Shown: piece after piece, positions 34,023 to 43,083 of the stretch | Position numbering within the stretch: position 1 is the first letter of the stretch | Layout of the letters: the number at the start of each line of letters is the position of its first letter | Source of the DNA: Naumannella halotolerans | Lineage (GTDB): Bacteria > Actinomycetota > Actinomycetes > Propionibacteriales > Propionibacteriaceae | DNA: 64,000 nt | Direction of reading: 5' to 3' | NCBI RefSeq assembly: GCF_004364645.1 | Contig: NZ_SOAW01000001.1 | Span: 1,922,001 to 1,986,000 of the forward strand | The notes under the pieces: model-generated | The model's database searches: none | What the model was told of the DNA's origin: nothing | Seen by the model: the letters and a program-made list of their open reading frames with translations, nothing else | Program-made: the position numbers and the translations under genes

Positions 34023-35174
34023 TCAGAACCCGGCAACCAGCCGGTTCGTACGTACCATAGCCGCCCGACGGGCGGCGAACCGAGGCAGCACCTCGGCGCC
34101 GACTCGAGCAGCCTCCTCGCGGTGTGGATATCCGGAGAGGATGAACTCGTCGATGCCGAGGTCGGCGTACTCGACCAATCGGTCGACCACCTGGTCGTGA
34201 CTGCCGACGATGGCGGTGCCCACCCCCTCACGGACCAACCCGATACCGGTCCACAGATTCGGCGCGATGGTCAGGTCGGCCACATCGGCGGGTACGTCGG
34301 TGCTGCGCAGGCCGCGCATCCGGGCCTGCCCGACCGAATCCATCGCCTGCAGCCGCTGCTGCACCTTGGCGACCACCTCGGGGGCGAAACCGGCCTGCAT
34401 CTGCGCCGCCACCTGCCAGGCCTCCTCGGCGGTGTCCCGACTGATCACATGCACCCGCAGACCGAAACCGATCGGCCGCTCGCCGGCCAGCTCCCGTACC
34501 CGCGCGATCCGGGGAGCCAGTTCGGCGGGCGGTTCGGCCCACAAGAGATAGCTGTCGGCCGCCTTCGCGGCGACTTCCAGCGCGGCATCGGAGGCGCCAC
34601 CGAAGAAGATCGGCACCGGTGCTCCGGCCGGCGCCACGAGCTGGGCGCCGACCAGCCGCAGATGCCGTCCCTGCAGATCGACCCGCTCCCCCTGCAACAG
34701 CGGGGTCAGCGCCTGCAACACCTCGTCGGTGATCTCGTACCGTTCGTCGTGGGCGACATGGCTGCCGTAGGCGGCCTGCTCGGCCGGGTCCCCGCCGGTG
34801 ACGACATTCAGGATGATCCGGTCCCCGTGCAGTTTCCGGAAGGTGTCGGCCTGCTGGGCGAGCAGGGTCGCCGAGGACAGACTCGGCCGAAGGGCGACGA
34901 TGAAACCGAGCCGTTCGGTCCGGGCGGCGATCGCCGAGCAGACCACCCACGGGTCCGGGCAGCCGATGCCGACAGGGGTCAGCGCGGAGTGGAAACCACC
35001 ACGCTCGGCCGCCTGTGCCACCTCGGTCAGGTAGCTCAGGTCGGCCTCCCGGGCGCCGGCCCGCGGTCCGGACCGGAATGCCGGAACGACTCCGGGGGTC
35101 GAGGCGTCGCCGCGAGTCGGCAGGAACCAGTGGAATCGGGTCGTTCCGAGGCGGGTCGGTACATGATCAACCAT
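34023..35174 (-). CDS. SsuD-like FMNH2-dependent monooxygenase (LLM class)
   Basis: A 383-residue luciferase-like monooxygenase close to alkanesulfonate monooxygenase SsuD. Aligned stretches include RFHWFLPTRGD, ALRPSLSSATLLAQQADT, ILNVVTGGDPAEQ, PIFFGGASDAALEVAA, DSVGQARMRGL, PNLWTGIGLVREGVGTAIVG and ILSGYPHREEA. SsuD uses FMNH2 and O2 to release sulfite from sulfonates, leaving an aldehyde. No flavin reductase gene is adjacent. ATG 35174 has TAGACT seven bases upstream and no Shine-Dalgarno. Its position as first gene of a sugar-type importer operon suggests a sulfonated sugar such as sulfoquinovose, but this is inference. Confidence 0.88.
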   Translation of the reverse strand: MVDHVPTRLGTTRFHWFLPTRGDASTPGVVPAFRSGPRAGAREADLSYLTEVAQAAERGGFHSALTPVGIGCPDPWVVCSAIAARTERLGFIVALRPSLSSATLLAQQADTFRKLHGDRIILNVVTGGDPAEQAAYGSHVAHDERYEITDEVLQALTPLLQGERVDLQGRHLRLVGAQLVAPAGAPVPIFFGGASDAALEVAAKAADSYLLWAEPPAELAPRIARVRELAGERPIGFGLRVHVISRDTAEEAWQVAAQMQAGFAPEVVAKVQQRLQAMDSVGQARMRGLRSTDVPADVADLTIAPNLWTGIGLVREGVGTAIVGSHDQVVDRLVEYADLGIDEFILSGYPHREEAARVGAEVLPRFAARRAAMVRTNRLVAGF

Positions 35175-35335
35175 GAACACGAGTCTATTGATCGAGTTTG
35201 TGTAGATGGTGGACCGTCTCCCGGTTCGAGACGACGCCCTCCCATGTTGACTGTAACCGGGGGTCCGCAGCGCGGCGGGATAGCCTCGGCACATGGACCG
35301 TCCGATCGCCGAGCTGCCCACCCGGACCGCAGCCG

Positions 35336-36382
35336 ATGGCCGACGAGTGCACTGACCGACAGCCGCCGGCCGAGCGCAACTGGGAGTTGCTGGACGAACC
35401 GACCAGCGGCTCCCGGACGGCCGTTCGCGAGGGCTCGTGGAAACCGCAGCCCGTCCCCCGGATCCGGCCGAGGTTCACCGCGGCCGACCGGCGAGTGGGT
35501 CTGGTCCTGGCCGGCCTGCTCGCGTTCGTCGCGGTCTGCGGTCTCACCCTGCCCGGTCTGATGGGCACCACCCACCCCGATTACCGGGCGGCCTGTGCGA
35601 GCCTGCCGATCGAACCGGTACGTGCCCTGCTCGGCCCCGATGCACGGGCGGAGGGATTCAGCGCCTCGACCTTTCACTGGCAGTGCGGGTTCGCAAGCAC
35701 CTCCAATGCCGGGTTCTCGTCGCTGACGCTGACCGCGAGGTACGACCGGGACGATTCACACCTGGAGGGCGCCGAGCCGGTCGAGGTCGCGGGCACGGAT
35801 CGGGCCGGCCTGGTCATCGACGACAGCTGGGCCGCTTTGTGGACACTGACCGATGCGATCGCCTACGACATCGATCTGCAGGGGCCCGTGGTCTCCCAGC
35901 CGCTGTCCGCACAGGACCTGCTGGCCGTCGGCAACGCCTGGGTGCCGCGGCTCACCGAGCTCGGCATCAGCCAGCGGGACGTGCGTGATGCCGCCGGCGA
36001 TCCCTGCCGGGACGTGATCGCCCGGCCGGTCGAGTCGGCGTTCGATCGGCCGGTCGTCGTCAGCGGGATCTGGCAGGAGGTCGGAACGAGCAGCTGCACG
36101 GTCTACGACGCCCTGACGGTCGAACCATTGACCGAGATCACCTGGGACCGTGACCCCGCGCGGGAGGTGTACGACGCCGCATTGCGTCCCCTCCCCACGG
36201 ATGCACCCGGGCTTCGCGGACCGTACGAGGGGTCGTCGATCCCTCGGGGCAGACGTGCGATCGCCCACCGCGACGGTGTCACGGTGGGCGTCACCTTCCC
36301 GGACCGGGAGTTCCGCGATGGCCGGCTGCCGGAGACGTTGATCAACTCCGCCGCCCGCCGGATCCCGCCCGATCTGGACTGA
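35336..36382 (+). CDS. Membrane-anchored extracytoplasmic protein of unknown function
   Basis: A 348-residue protein that I do not recognise. After a polar N-terminus of about 50 residues comes one transmembrane helix (about 51-73, RVGLVLAGLLAFVAVCGLTL). The rest should be outside the cell. The outer part contains four or more Cys (HWQCGFAS, DPCRDVIA, SSCTVYDA) that could form disulfides, and two similar-looking halves, suggesting a duplicated domain. ATG 35336 is the chosen start; an in-frame start further upstream would overlap the divergent promoter of the monooxygenase. Confidence 0.65.
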   Translation: MADECTDRQPPAERNWELLDEPTSGSRTAVREGSWKPQPVPRIRPRFTAADRRVGLVLAGLLAFVAVCGLTLPGLMGTTHPDYRAACASLPIEPVRALLGPDARAEGFSASTFHWQCGFASTSNAGFSSLTLTARYDRDDSHLEGAEPVEVAGTDRAGLVIDDSWAALWTLTDAIAYDIDLQGPVVSQPLSAQDLLAVGNAWVPRLTELGISQRDVRDAAGDPCRDVIARPVESAFDRPVVVSGIWQEVGTSSCTVYDALTVEPLTEITWDRDPAREVYDAALRPLPTDAPGLRGPYEGSSIPRGRRAIAHRDGVTVGVTFPDREFRDGRLPETLINSAARRIPPDLD

Positions 36383-36479
36383 CGATCCCAGCCCGACCGC
36401 GAGTGACGGACCCGGATGAACCGATCCCGGCCGCACCGCAGTGCGGTCCGCCGGGGCCGGGGTCGCGGGACCGTGTCGG

Positions 36480-37025
36480 TCAGCCGTTCAGTTCGTCGAT
36501 CACTGCGGTGTTGAAGGCCTTCAGGTCACCGGGGTTCCGGGAGGTGATCAGCACCCAGCCGTTCGCCGGGCAACGCTTCACCTCCTGATCCACCCAATTG
36601 GCCCCGGCGTTCTCCAGGTCGATCTTGACGCTCTCGTAGGAGGTCAGCGTCTTGCCCTTCGCCACACCGGCGTCGATCAGCGCCCACGGCGCGTGACAGA
36701 TGGCGGCGATCGGCTTGCCTGCGTCGGCGAACTCGTTGATCAGCCGCTGGCTGTCGGCGTTGCCGCGCAACGTGTCGGCATTGACGGTCCCACCGGGCAA
36801 TACCAAGATGTCGTATCCATCGGCGGAGACACCCTCCAGGCTGCCGTCGGGCTCGTAGGTGGAGGCCCAGTCCTTGTCGCCGGTGACGGTCTGCACCGTC
36901 TTGCCCGAGGTGCTCAGGACGCTCACCTCGACTCCGGCCTCGGTGAGCGCGGACACCGGCTCGAGGAGCTCAGGCTCCTCCACGCCGAAATCGGTAACTG
37001 CAATCAGTGCTCGTGAATTGGCCAT
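36480..37025 (-). CDS. DJ-1/PfpI family protein (class I glutamine-amidotransferase-like)
   Basis: A 181-residue DJ-1/PfpI-fold protein. The nucleophilic Cys lies in IAAICHAPWALI (about residue 113), with an upstream Glu in VTDFGVEEPELLEP and the strand ILVLPGGTVNAD. Members act as deglycases, chaperones or hydrolases of small aldehydes; exact activity cannot be read from sequence. ATG 37025 has TAGCCT seven bases upstream (leaderless type). It lies 219 bases downstream of the cytidine deaminase on the same strand, separated by several palindromes, so probably has its own promoter. Confidence 0.87.
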   Translation of the reverse strand: MANSRALIAVTDFGVEEPELLEPVSALTEAGVEVSVLSTSGKTVQTVTGDKDWASTYEPDGSLEGVSADGYDILVLPGGTVNADTLRGNADSQRLINEFADAGKPIAAICHAPWALIDAGVAKGKTLTSYESVKIDLENAGANWVDQEVKRCPANGWVLITSRNPGDLKAFNTAVIDELNG

Positions 37026-37065
37026 GTCTTCGAGGCTACCCGCGGCCCCGGGAGCTGCCCAAGGG

Positions 37066-37195
37066 CCAGGATCCTGGTAGCACGGCATGCCGTCGGGTGG
37101 TTACCGCATCCAGCCGGGGTCGGCGATGGCATGCAGGCGTCCACGGCCACGACATTTCAGGTCGTCATTCGGCCACTGCTGCCGTATCCGGCAGC
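37066..37195. repeat. Cluster of short palindromes between cdd and the PfpI gene
   Basis: Three perfect dyads occur in 130 bases: CCAGGATCCTGG (37066-37077), ACGGCATGCCGT (37082-37093), and GCTGCCG-TATC-CGGCAGC (37178-37195). The last lies 50 bases after the cdd stop on that strand and could end the nucleoside-importer transcript. The others may be operators for the PfpI gene. No gene is seen in this 219-base gap. Confidence 0.5.
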
Positions 37196-37244
37196 TGCGA
37201 CCGGATGACGACCACAAATGCCCGGCCCGGATCGTGCCCCGGGG

Positions 37245-37658
37245 TCAGCCGCGTTCTGCCCAGGCGTCCAGATCGTCGGAGCCGAAGGCATAGGGCAGGA
37301 TCCTGCTCATGGGCACCGGGCCGTCCGGACTGTCGACCAGCAGCTCCGGGCCGCCGTGCTCCCACAACAGCTGGCGGCAGCGCCCGCAGGGCATCAGCAG
37401 CTGGCCGGCACCGTCGACACAGGCGAAGGCGATCAGCCGTCCACCGCCGGTCGCCGCCAGTTCGGAGATCAGACCGCATTCGGCGCACAAGGTCACCCCG
37501 TAGGCGGCATTCTCCACATTGCACCCGGCGACCATCCGGCCGTCGTCGACCAGCGCCGCTGCCCCGACCGGGAACTTCGAATAAGGCACGTAGGCGCGTG
37601 CGGTGAGGTCACGCGCACGCGCCCGCAGTGCCTCGAAGTCGACCTCCAAGGCACTCAC
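37245..37658 (-). CDS. cdd: Cytidine deaminase
   Basis: A 137-residue zinc enzyme converting (deoxy)cytidine to (deoxy)uridine. The active site is NVENAAYGVTLCAE (zinc Cys plus catalytic Glu) and PCGRCRQ (two zinc Cys), typical of the tetrameric class. GTG 37658 overlaps the stop of the preceding permease; a longer frame through that permease is only read-through of GC-rich sequence. It is the last gene of the BMP-type nucleoside importer operon, so imported cytidine can be deaminated at once. Confidence 0.93.
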   Translation of the reverse strand: MSALEVDFEALRARARDLTARAYVPYSKFPVGAAALVDDGRMVAGCNVENAAYGVTLCAECGLISELAATGGGRLIAFACVDGAGQLLMPCGRCRQLLWEHGGPELLVDSPDGPVPMSRILPYAFGSDDLDAWAERG

Positions 37659-39076
37659 TCGCTCTTGTCGAACGGCTTGCCGCTGGCTGCCGGGGAACGC
37701 ACCCGGCCGACCAGCCCGGCGACGGCGATGATCGTGGCGATGTAGGGCAGCATCAACAGGAACTGGCTCGGCACCGGAGTGCCCAGGGTCTGCACCTGCG
37801 AGGCGAGCTGGGTGACGAAGCCGAAGAACAGCGCCATCAGCGTCGCCCAGATCGGATGCCAGCGCCCCATGATCAACGCAGCCAGGGCGATGAAGCCGTT
37901 GCCACCGGTCATGTCCTTGATGAACGCGCCACTGAAGCCGATGGTGAAGAAGGCGCCACCCAGGCCGCCGAAGACTCCGGCCAGCAGGACCGCCGACCAA
38001 CGGACCCGGTTGACGTTCACACCGACGGTGTCGGCAGCCTCGGGGTGTTCACCGACCGCCCGGACCCGCAGGCCCCACTTGGTCCGAAAGACCAGGAACC
38101 AGACGAAGATCACCGCAGCCACCGCGAGATAGACCAGGGCGGTCTGCTCGAACAGCACCGAACCGAAGAACGGGATGTCGGAGAGCAGCGGGATCGCGAT
38201 CTGCTTCATGATCGGCGGCGAGTTGAACGCGCTCGTGTCCTCCTGCACCAACTGGTCGAAGAGGAATCCGGTGATACCGGAGGCGAACAGGTTCAACACG
38301 ACACCGAGGACGACCTGGTCGACCTTGAAGTTGATCGAGAACACCGCCAGCAGGGCCGACATGGCGACGCCGCCGAGAACCGCCGCGATCAATCCCGTGG
38401 TCAGCGCCACCGCATTCGAGGCGCCGGCCTCGGAAGCGATCGAGGCACACAGTGCGGCGGTGAAGGCTGCGGTCAGGAACTGACCCTCGATGGCGACGTT
38501 GACCACACCGGCTCGTTCACACAGCACACCGCACAGCGCACCCAGGATCAGCGGCGTGGCGAAGGTCAACGTTCCGCTGATCTGATTGCTCAGCGGGAAC
38601 GGCAGGTCACGGCCGGCCGCAGCCCAGGTGAGGAACCCGAGCAGGACCGCCACCGCGGCGATCGTCCCGAGCAGACGCATCCAGCGGCGGAACTGCTTGC
38701 CGTACAGGTAGCCGACGGCGACCCCGACCAGCAGCAGACCGCAGATCAGCACCGTCGGCTGACCGGGCAGGGTGATCGTCGGCAACTGCACCGTGTCGAA
38801 GGCATTCGACAAGGCGAAGTGCGCCGCACCGGCCGTGGAGGTCAGGGCCAGCGCGAGCAGCACGACCCCCACCACACCGATCAGGACGCCGACCGATCGA
38901 CGCTGGCTGCGGGCCTGCGCCGACTCCAGCCGGACCGGATCCTGCTCGGCCTGCGGAGCAACGCTCTGTCCGTCCTTGCCTCGGCGCTCGACCGACTCGT
39001 GCGGCTTCACCGGACCGGCCGTCGACTCGTCGACCATCGACCGACCCTCCTCCGGGTTCTCCTCCTGCGGGCTCAT
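37655..39076 (-). CDS. Nucleoside ABC transporter permease 2 (BMP/YufQ-like)
   Basis: A 473-residue permease with about ten membrane segments. The BPD_transp_2 core is marked by LCERAGVVNVAIEGQFL, NFKVDQVVLGVVLNLFASG and the GVNVNRVRWSAVLLAG region. The N-terminal 80 residues are polar and highly charged, a longer leader than in Firmicute YufQ. ATG 39076 overlaps the stop of permease 1 (ATGA), and its stop overlaps cdd. The complex would import purine and pyrimidine nucleosides delivered by the BMP lipoprotein. Confidence 0.9.
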   Translation of the reverse strand: MSPQEENPEEGRSMVDESTAGPVKPHESVERRGKDGQSVAPQAEQDPVRLESAQARSQRRSVGVLIGVVGVVLLALALTSTAGAAHFALSNAFDTVQLPTITLPGQPTVLICGLLLVGVAVGYLYGKQFRRWMRLLGTIAAVAVLLGFLTWAAAGRDLPFPLSNQISGTLTFATPLILGALCGVLCERAGVVNVAIEGQFLTAAFTAALCASIASEAGASNAVALTTGLIAAVLGGVAMSALLAVFSINFKVDQVVLGVVLNLFASGITGFLFDQLVQEDTSAFNSPPIMKQIAIPLLSDIPFFGSVLFEQTALVYLAVAAVIFVWFLVFRTKWGLRVRAVGEHPEAADTVGVNVNRVRWSAVLLAGVFGGLGGAFFTIGFSGAFIKDMTGGNGFIALAALIMGRWHPIWATLMALFFGFVTQLASQVQTLGTPVPSQFLLMLPYIATIIAVAGLVGRVRSPAASGKPFDKSE

Positions 39077-40323
39077 GCCGGTGCCCCCCGTCGTCCGGCG
39101 GGTCGCAGCAGCAGTGTGATGAACGGGGCGACGGTACGCACCAGCGCCGGCGCCGCGACGAACAACACGATCAGGGCCTGCAGCACCACGGTCAGCGTCA
39201 GCGGGGTCTGGGCCACCGACTGCATCGACAGCCCGCCGGCCTTGAGTGCGCCGAAGAGCAGGCCGGCGAAGACCACACCGCCCGGCTTGGAGCGACCGAG
39301 CAACGCCACCGTGATCGCGTCGAACCCGACCGTGCCGACCAGGCCCGCGCTCAGCGGCACCGCGGTACCGCCTGCACCGGGTGCCAACGCCGCCTGGGCG
39401 CCGGCCAGACCTCCGAGACCACCGGCGATCATCATCGTCAGCACGGTGGTCCGGGCGACCGAGATGCCGGCGGTGGCGGCGGCGTGCGGGTTGGCACCGA
39501 CCGCCCGGATCGAGAACCCGAGGGTGGAACGGTCCAACAGCCACCACATCCCGACCGCCGCGAGGACGGCCAGGAAGAATCCGAGATGCAGCCGGGTCCC
39601 CTCGATCCGCGGCATGGTGGCGAACCAGTCGATGATCGGCGAGATCGGGTCGGTACGCCCGGGCCGCTGGAAGGCGGTGGTGGTCAACAGCCAGGCGAGC
39701 AGACCGGAGGCGATGTAGTTGAGCATGATCGTGACGATCACCTCGTGGGCACCGAACCGGGCCTTCAGGAATCCGGCGATGCCGCCCCACAGGGCACCGG
39801 CGAGGAAACCACCGATGATCGCCAACAGCAGGGCCAGGTACCAGATGCCGGTGATCGAGAAACCGACCCAGGCGGCAACGATCGCCCCGACCACGGCCTG
39901 GCCCTGGGCGCCGATGTTGAACAGACCGGCTCGGAAGGCCAATGCCACACCCAGACCGGCGCAGATCAGCGGTGCCGCCTGGGCAGTCGTCTCGGCCAGT
40001 GGCCGCAATCCGCCGATCGAACCGGCCACCAGTGCCGAGTAGGCGCCGGAGACCTTCTCCCACGACGCCCCCAGGGGAAGCTCGGGCGCGGTGAACAGGT
40101 ACGCGTACTGACTGATCACGGCCGGATCGGAGATGATCATCAGGACCGCGCCGACCAGGAAGGCGAGGATGATCGCGATCAAGGTCGTCAGCGCATCGGC
40201 GTACCAGGTGCGCCGCCGGTTCACATCCGAGAGGAAGGCCCGCAGCCCTCCCCGCCCACCCGGCGGGGTCGAGGCACCGCCGCCGGTCAGCGCGGGCTCG
40301 GTCGGTGCGAGTTGATCAGACAT
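39073..40323 (-). CDS. Nucleoside ABC transporter permease 1 (BMP/YufP-like)
   Basis: A 416-residue permease of the same family as its neighbour. Recognisable parts are AFRAGLFNIGAQGQAVVGA, GAHEVIVTIMLNYIASG and RAVGANPHAAATAGISVA, typical YufP-class motifs. About nine to ten membrane segments follow a short polar leader. ATG 40323 overlaps the end of the ATPase gene by eight bases. With permease 2 it forms a heterodimeric channel. Confidence 0.9.
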   Translation of the reverse strand: MSDQLAPTEPALTGGGASTPPGGRGGLRAFLSDVNRRRTWYADALTTLIAIILAFLVGAVLMIISDPAVISQYAYLFTAPELPLGASWEKVSGAYSALVAGSIGGLRPLAETTAQAAPLICAGLGVALAFRAGLFNIGAQGQAVVGAIVAAWVGFSITGIWYLALLLAIIGGFLAGALWGGIAGFLKARFGAHEVIVTIMLNYIASGLLAWLLTTTAFQRPGRTDPISPIIDWFATMPRIEGTRLHLGFFLAVLAAVGMWWLLDRSTLGFSIRAVGANPHAAATAGISVARTTVLTMMIAGGLGGLAGAQAALAPGAGGTAVPLSAGLVGTVGFDAITVALLGRSKPGGVVFAGLLFGALKAGGLSMQSVAQTPLTLTVVLQALIVLFVAAPALVRTVAPFITLLLRPAGRRGAPA

Positions 40324-41854
40324 TGCTGCTCGCCTCCTCGTAGGGAACACCGGCCATCATCAGACCGAGCACTTCGCGGCCGGTGTCACCGGGGACGATG
40401 CCCACCACGCGTCCGCGATACATCACCGCGATCCGGTCCGACAGGGCCAGGATCTCATCGAGTTCGGTGGAGATGATCACGACCGGGGTCCCCTTGTCGC
40501 GCTCGTCGACGATCCGTTTGTGCAGGAACTCGATGGCGCCGACATCGACCCCGCGGGTCGGTTGCGAGGCCACCAACAGCGACAGCGGGCGGGAGAGTTC
40601 ACGGGCGAGCACGACCTTCTGCTGGTTACCTCCCGACAGCGACTGCACCGGCGTCGCTGCCGAGCCGGTACGGATGTCGAACTCCTCGATCAACTTCGCA
40701 GCGTTGTCGGCGATCGCGCGACCGTTCAGTGCCAACCCGCGAGCGAACGGCGGTCGATCGAACTGGTTCAGGATCAGGTTCTCCGAGACCGAGAAGGGAC
40801 CGACGAATCCGTCGTGCTTGCGGTCCTCGGGCACGAATCCGATCCCGGCCTCGATGGCCTGTTTCGGGCTCAGCTGGGTGATGTCGCGCCCGTCGAGGAC
40901 GATCGACCCGCTGTTCACCGGCGCCAGCCCGATCAGGGCATCGGCGAGTTCGGACTGTCCGTTGCCCTGTACCCCGGCCAGGCCGAGGATCTCCCCGCCC
41001 TCGACCTCGAAGCTGACCTCGTCGACGACCACCAGGCCCGAGGGCGAGGTCATCGTCAGGTCATTGATCTGCAGCCGGGCTCCGGTCGGCCGCGCCGGTT
41101 CCTTGTCCACGGTGAGGCTGATCGCCCGACCGACCATCATCTCGGCGAGCTCTGCCTCGGTGGCGCCCGGTTCTGCCTCACCGACCACCGCGCCGCGGCG
41201 GATCACGGTGGTACGGTCGGCGACCTCGCGTACCTCACGAAGTTTGTGGGTGATGAAGACCAGGGCCTTGCCCTCGTCCCGCAGTTCGCGCATGACGGTG
41301 ATCAACTCGTCGATCTCCTGCGGCGTCAGCACCGCGGTCGGCTCGTCGAAGATCAAGTAGTCGGCGTCATTGGCCAGTGCCTTGATGATCTCCACCCGCT
41401 GCTGCACACCGACAGGCAGGTCCTCGACCACGGCATCGGGATCGACCGACAGTTTGTACCGCTCGGAGAGCTCCCGGACCCGGGTGCGTGCACGATTCGC
41501 GCTCAGCACACCGGCGGTGCTCTCCTCCCGGCCGAGCATCAGGTTCTCGGCCACGGTGAACGGCTCGACCAGCATGAAGTGCTGGTGCACCATGCCGATC
41601 CCGCGCGCCATCGCGTCCTTGGGATTGTCGATCCGGATCGGCCGGCCGTCGATCAGGATCTCTCCCTCATCGGGCTGCAGCAGCCCGTAGAGGACATTCA
41701 TCAGGGTCGACTTGCCGGCGCCGTTCTCCCCCAGCAGGCAGTGGATCTCGCCGGGACGGATCAGCAGGTCGATGCCGGAGTTGGCAACGACCGGGCCGAA
41801 GCGCTTGGTGATCCCTCGCAGCTCCAGCCCGGTCGTCGTTGTGGATTCGGTCAT
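40316..41854 (-). CDS. Nucleoside ABC transporter ATPase, double-domain (BMP/YufO-like)
   Basis: A 512-residue ATPase with two ABC cassettes. The N-terminal one has GENGAGKSTLMNVLYG, the Q-loop MVHQHFMLVEPFTVAENL (the HQHFML form is characteristic of nucleoside/BMP importers), an unusual signature LPVGVQQRVEI and Walker B LIFDEPTAVL. The C-terminal one has GVQGNGQSELADALIG (degenerate Walker A, as in this family), LSGGNQQKVVLARE and LLVASQPTRGVD. Start and stop overlap the flanking genes by 4 and 8 bases. Confidence 0.93.
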   Translation of the reverse strand: MTESTTTTGLELRGITKRFGPVVANSGIDLLIRPGEIHCLLGENGAGKSTLMNVLYGLLQPDEGEILIDGRPIRIDNPKDAMARGIGMVHQHFMLVEPFTVAENLMLGREESTAGVLSANRARTRVRELSERYKLSVDPDAVVEDLPVGVQQRVEIIKALANDADYLIFDEPTAVLTPQEIDELITVMRELRDEGKALVFITHKLREVREVADRTTVIRRGAVVGEAEPGATEAELAEMMVGRAISLTVDKEPARPTGARLQINDLTMTSPSGLVVVDEVSFEVEGGEILGLAGVQGNGQSELADALIGLAPVNSGSIVLDGRDITQLSPKQAIEAGIGFVPEDRKHDGFVGPFSVSENLILNQFDRPPFARGLALNGRAIADNAAKLIEEFDIRTGSAATPVQSLSGGNQQKVVLARELSRPLSLLVASQPTRGVDVGAIEFLHKRIVDERDKGTPVVIISTELDEILALSDRIAVMYRGRVVGIVPGDTGREVLGLMMAGVPYEEASSNV

Positions 41855-42963
41855 CCCTGGGGCTGTGCCGCGGACTCGATGGTGATCTCGCCGGCGACGA
41901 TCTGGCCCTTCAGGGTCTCGATCTCGGTCTTCAGCTCCTCGGGAATGGTGGACTCCGCCTCGTGGTACGGCGAGAGACCGGTGCCGTCGTTCTCCAGGGT
42001 GCCGACATAGGCCTCGTTGGTGAACTGATCGTTGAACGAATCGGTGATCGCCTGCTGCACGGCCAGGTCCATGCCCTTGTAGACCGAGGTCAACAAGATG
42101 TCGCAGTAGCTCTCGGCGCTCTCACAACCGTCGGTGTCGACCCAGATGCCGCGGACATCGCCGCCACTCTGCTGGGCGACCTGCAGCGCACCCTCACCGG
42201 CCGGTCCAGCGACCGGCAGGATCACGTCGGCGCCCTGGCTGGCCAGGTTCTGCGCGGTCTGCTGTCCGCCCTGGACGTTCTCGAACGGGGTGTCACCGGG
42301 GACGAACTGTCCGTCCTGGGCCTCGGAGTCCCAGCCCAGTACCTGGACGTCGGTGCCCTTCTGCTGATTGTAGTACTCCACACCCTGGGCGTAGCCGTCC
42401 ATGAAGATGGTCACGGTCGGGATGTTCTGGCCACCGAAGGTGCCGACCTTGGCGGTCTGCGAGACACCTGCGGCCAGGTATCCGGCGAGGAAGCTGGATT
42501 CGGCGGTGTTGAACTCCAGCGGCTTCAGGTTGTCCAGGTCCTCGTAACCCTCCGGTGCCGCGTCGACGATCGCGAAGTCGACATCGGGGTTGGCCTCCGC
42601 GGCAGCCATCGTGTCATCGGCCAGCAGGAAGCCGACGGTGACGATCACACCACAACCGGCATCGACCATCTGCTGGATGTTCTGGGCGAAGTCGGCGGTA
42701 CTGGTCGACTCGATCTCGTTGGTCTCGATGCCCAGCGCCGAGGCGGCGTCGGTCATGCCCTTGTGGGAGGTCTGGTTGAACGACTTGTCGTCGAAGCCGC
42801 CGGAGTCCGAGACCATGCAGGCGGTGAAATCGGACGTCGCCGCGGTGCTACCGCCGGTGGCCTCCCCGCCGGGCTCGGTCTCCCCGGGAGGTGCGGCACA
42901 TCCGGCCATCGCCAGGGCAAGTGCGCCAACCGTCGTACCGGCGGCGAGGAATGACTTCTTCAT
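41851..42963 (-). CDS. BMP-family nucleoside-binding lipoprotein
   Basis: A 370-residue substrate-binding lipoprotein, first gene of the nucleoside importer operon. Signal peptide MKKSFLAAGTTVGALALAMA with lipobox MAGC puts the lipidated Cys at 22. BMP-family features are CMVSDSGGFDDKSFNQ at the start of the mature domain, GVIVTVGFLLADD and GTFGGQNIPTVTIFMDG. ATG 42963 follows AGGAG. TAGTGT (43012-43017, minus strand) is a likely -10 box about 50 bases upstream, and the leader contains a GTGGG/CCCAC dyad. The downstream cytidine deaminase supports nucleosides as ligands. Confidence 0.92.
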   Translation of the reverse strand: MKKSFLAAGTTVGALALAMAGCAAPPGETEPGGEATGGSTAATSDFTACMVSDSGGFDDKSFNQTSHKGMTDAASALGIETNEIESTSTADFAQNIQQMVDAGCGVIVTVGFLLADDTMAAAEANPDVDFAIVDAAPEGYEDLDNLKPLEFNTAESSFLAGYLAAGVSQTAKVGTFGGQNIPTVTIFMDGYAQGVEYYNQQKGTDVQVLGWDSEAQDGQFVPGDTPFENVQGGQQTAQNLASQGADVILPVAGPAGEGALQVAQQSGGDVRGIWVDTDGCESAESYCDILLTSVYKGMDLAVQQAITDSFNDQFTNEAYVGTLENDGTGLSPYHEAESTIPEELKTEIETLKGQIVAGEITIESAAQPQG

Positions 42964-43083
42964 GTATGCGACTCCTGAACATCGGTGGGTTCTCCCACAT
43001 GACAGGGTCGAACACTACCGAGCCGAGTCCGCGTTGTGAGACTTTCCGCAGCGCCGATACTGAGCTGTTACCTGCGGGTACGC

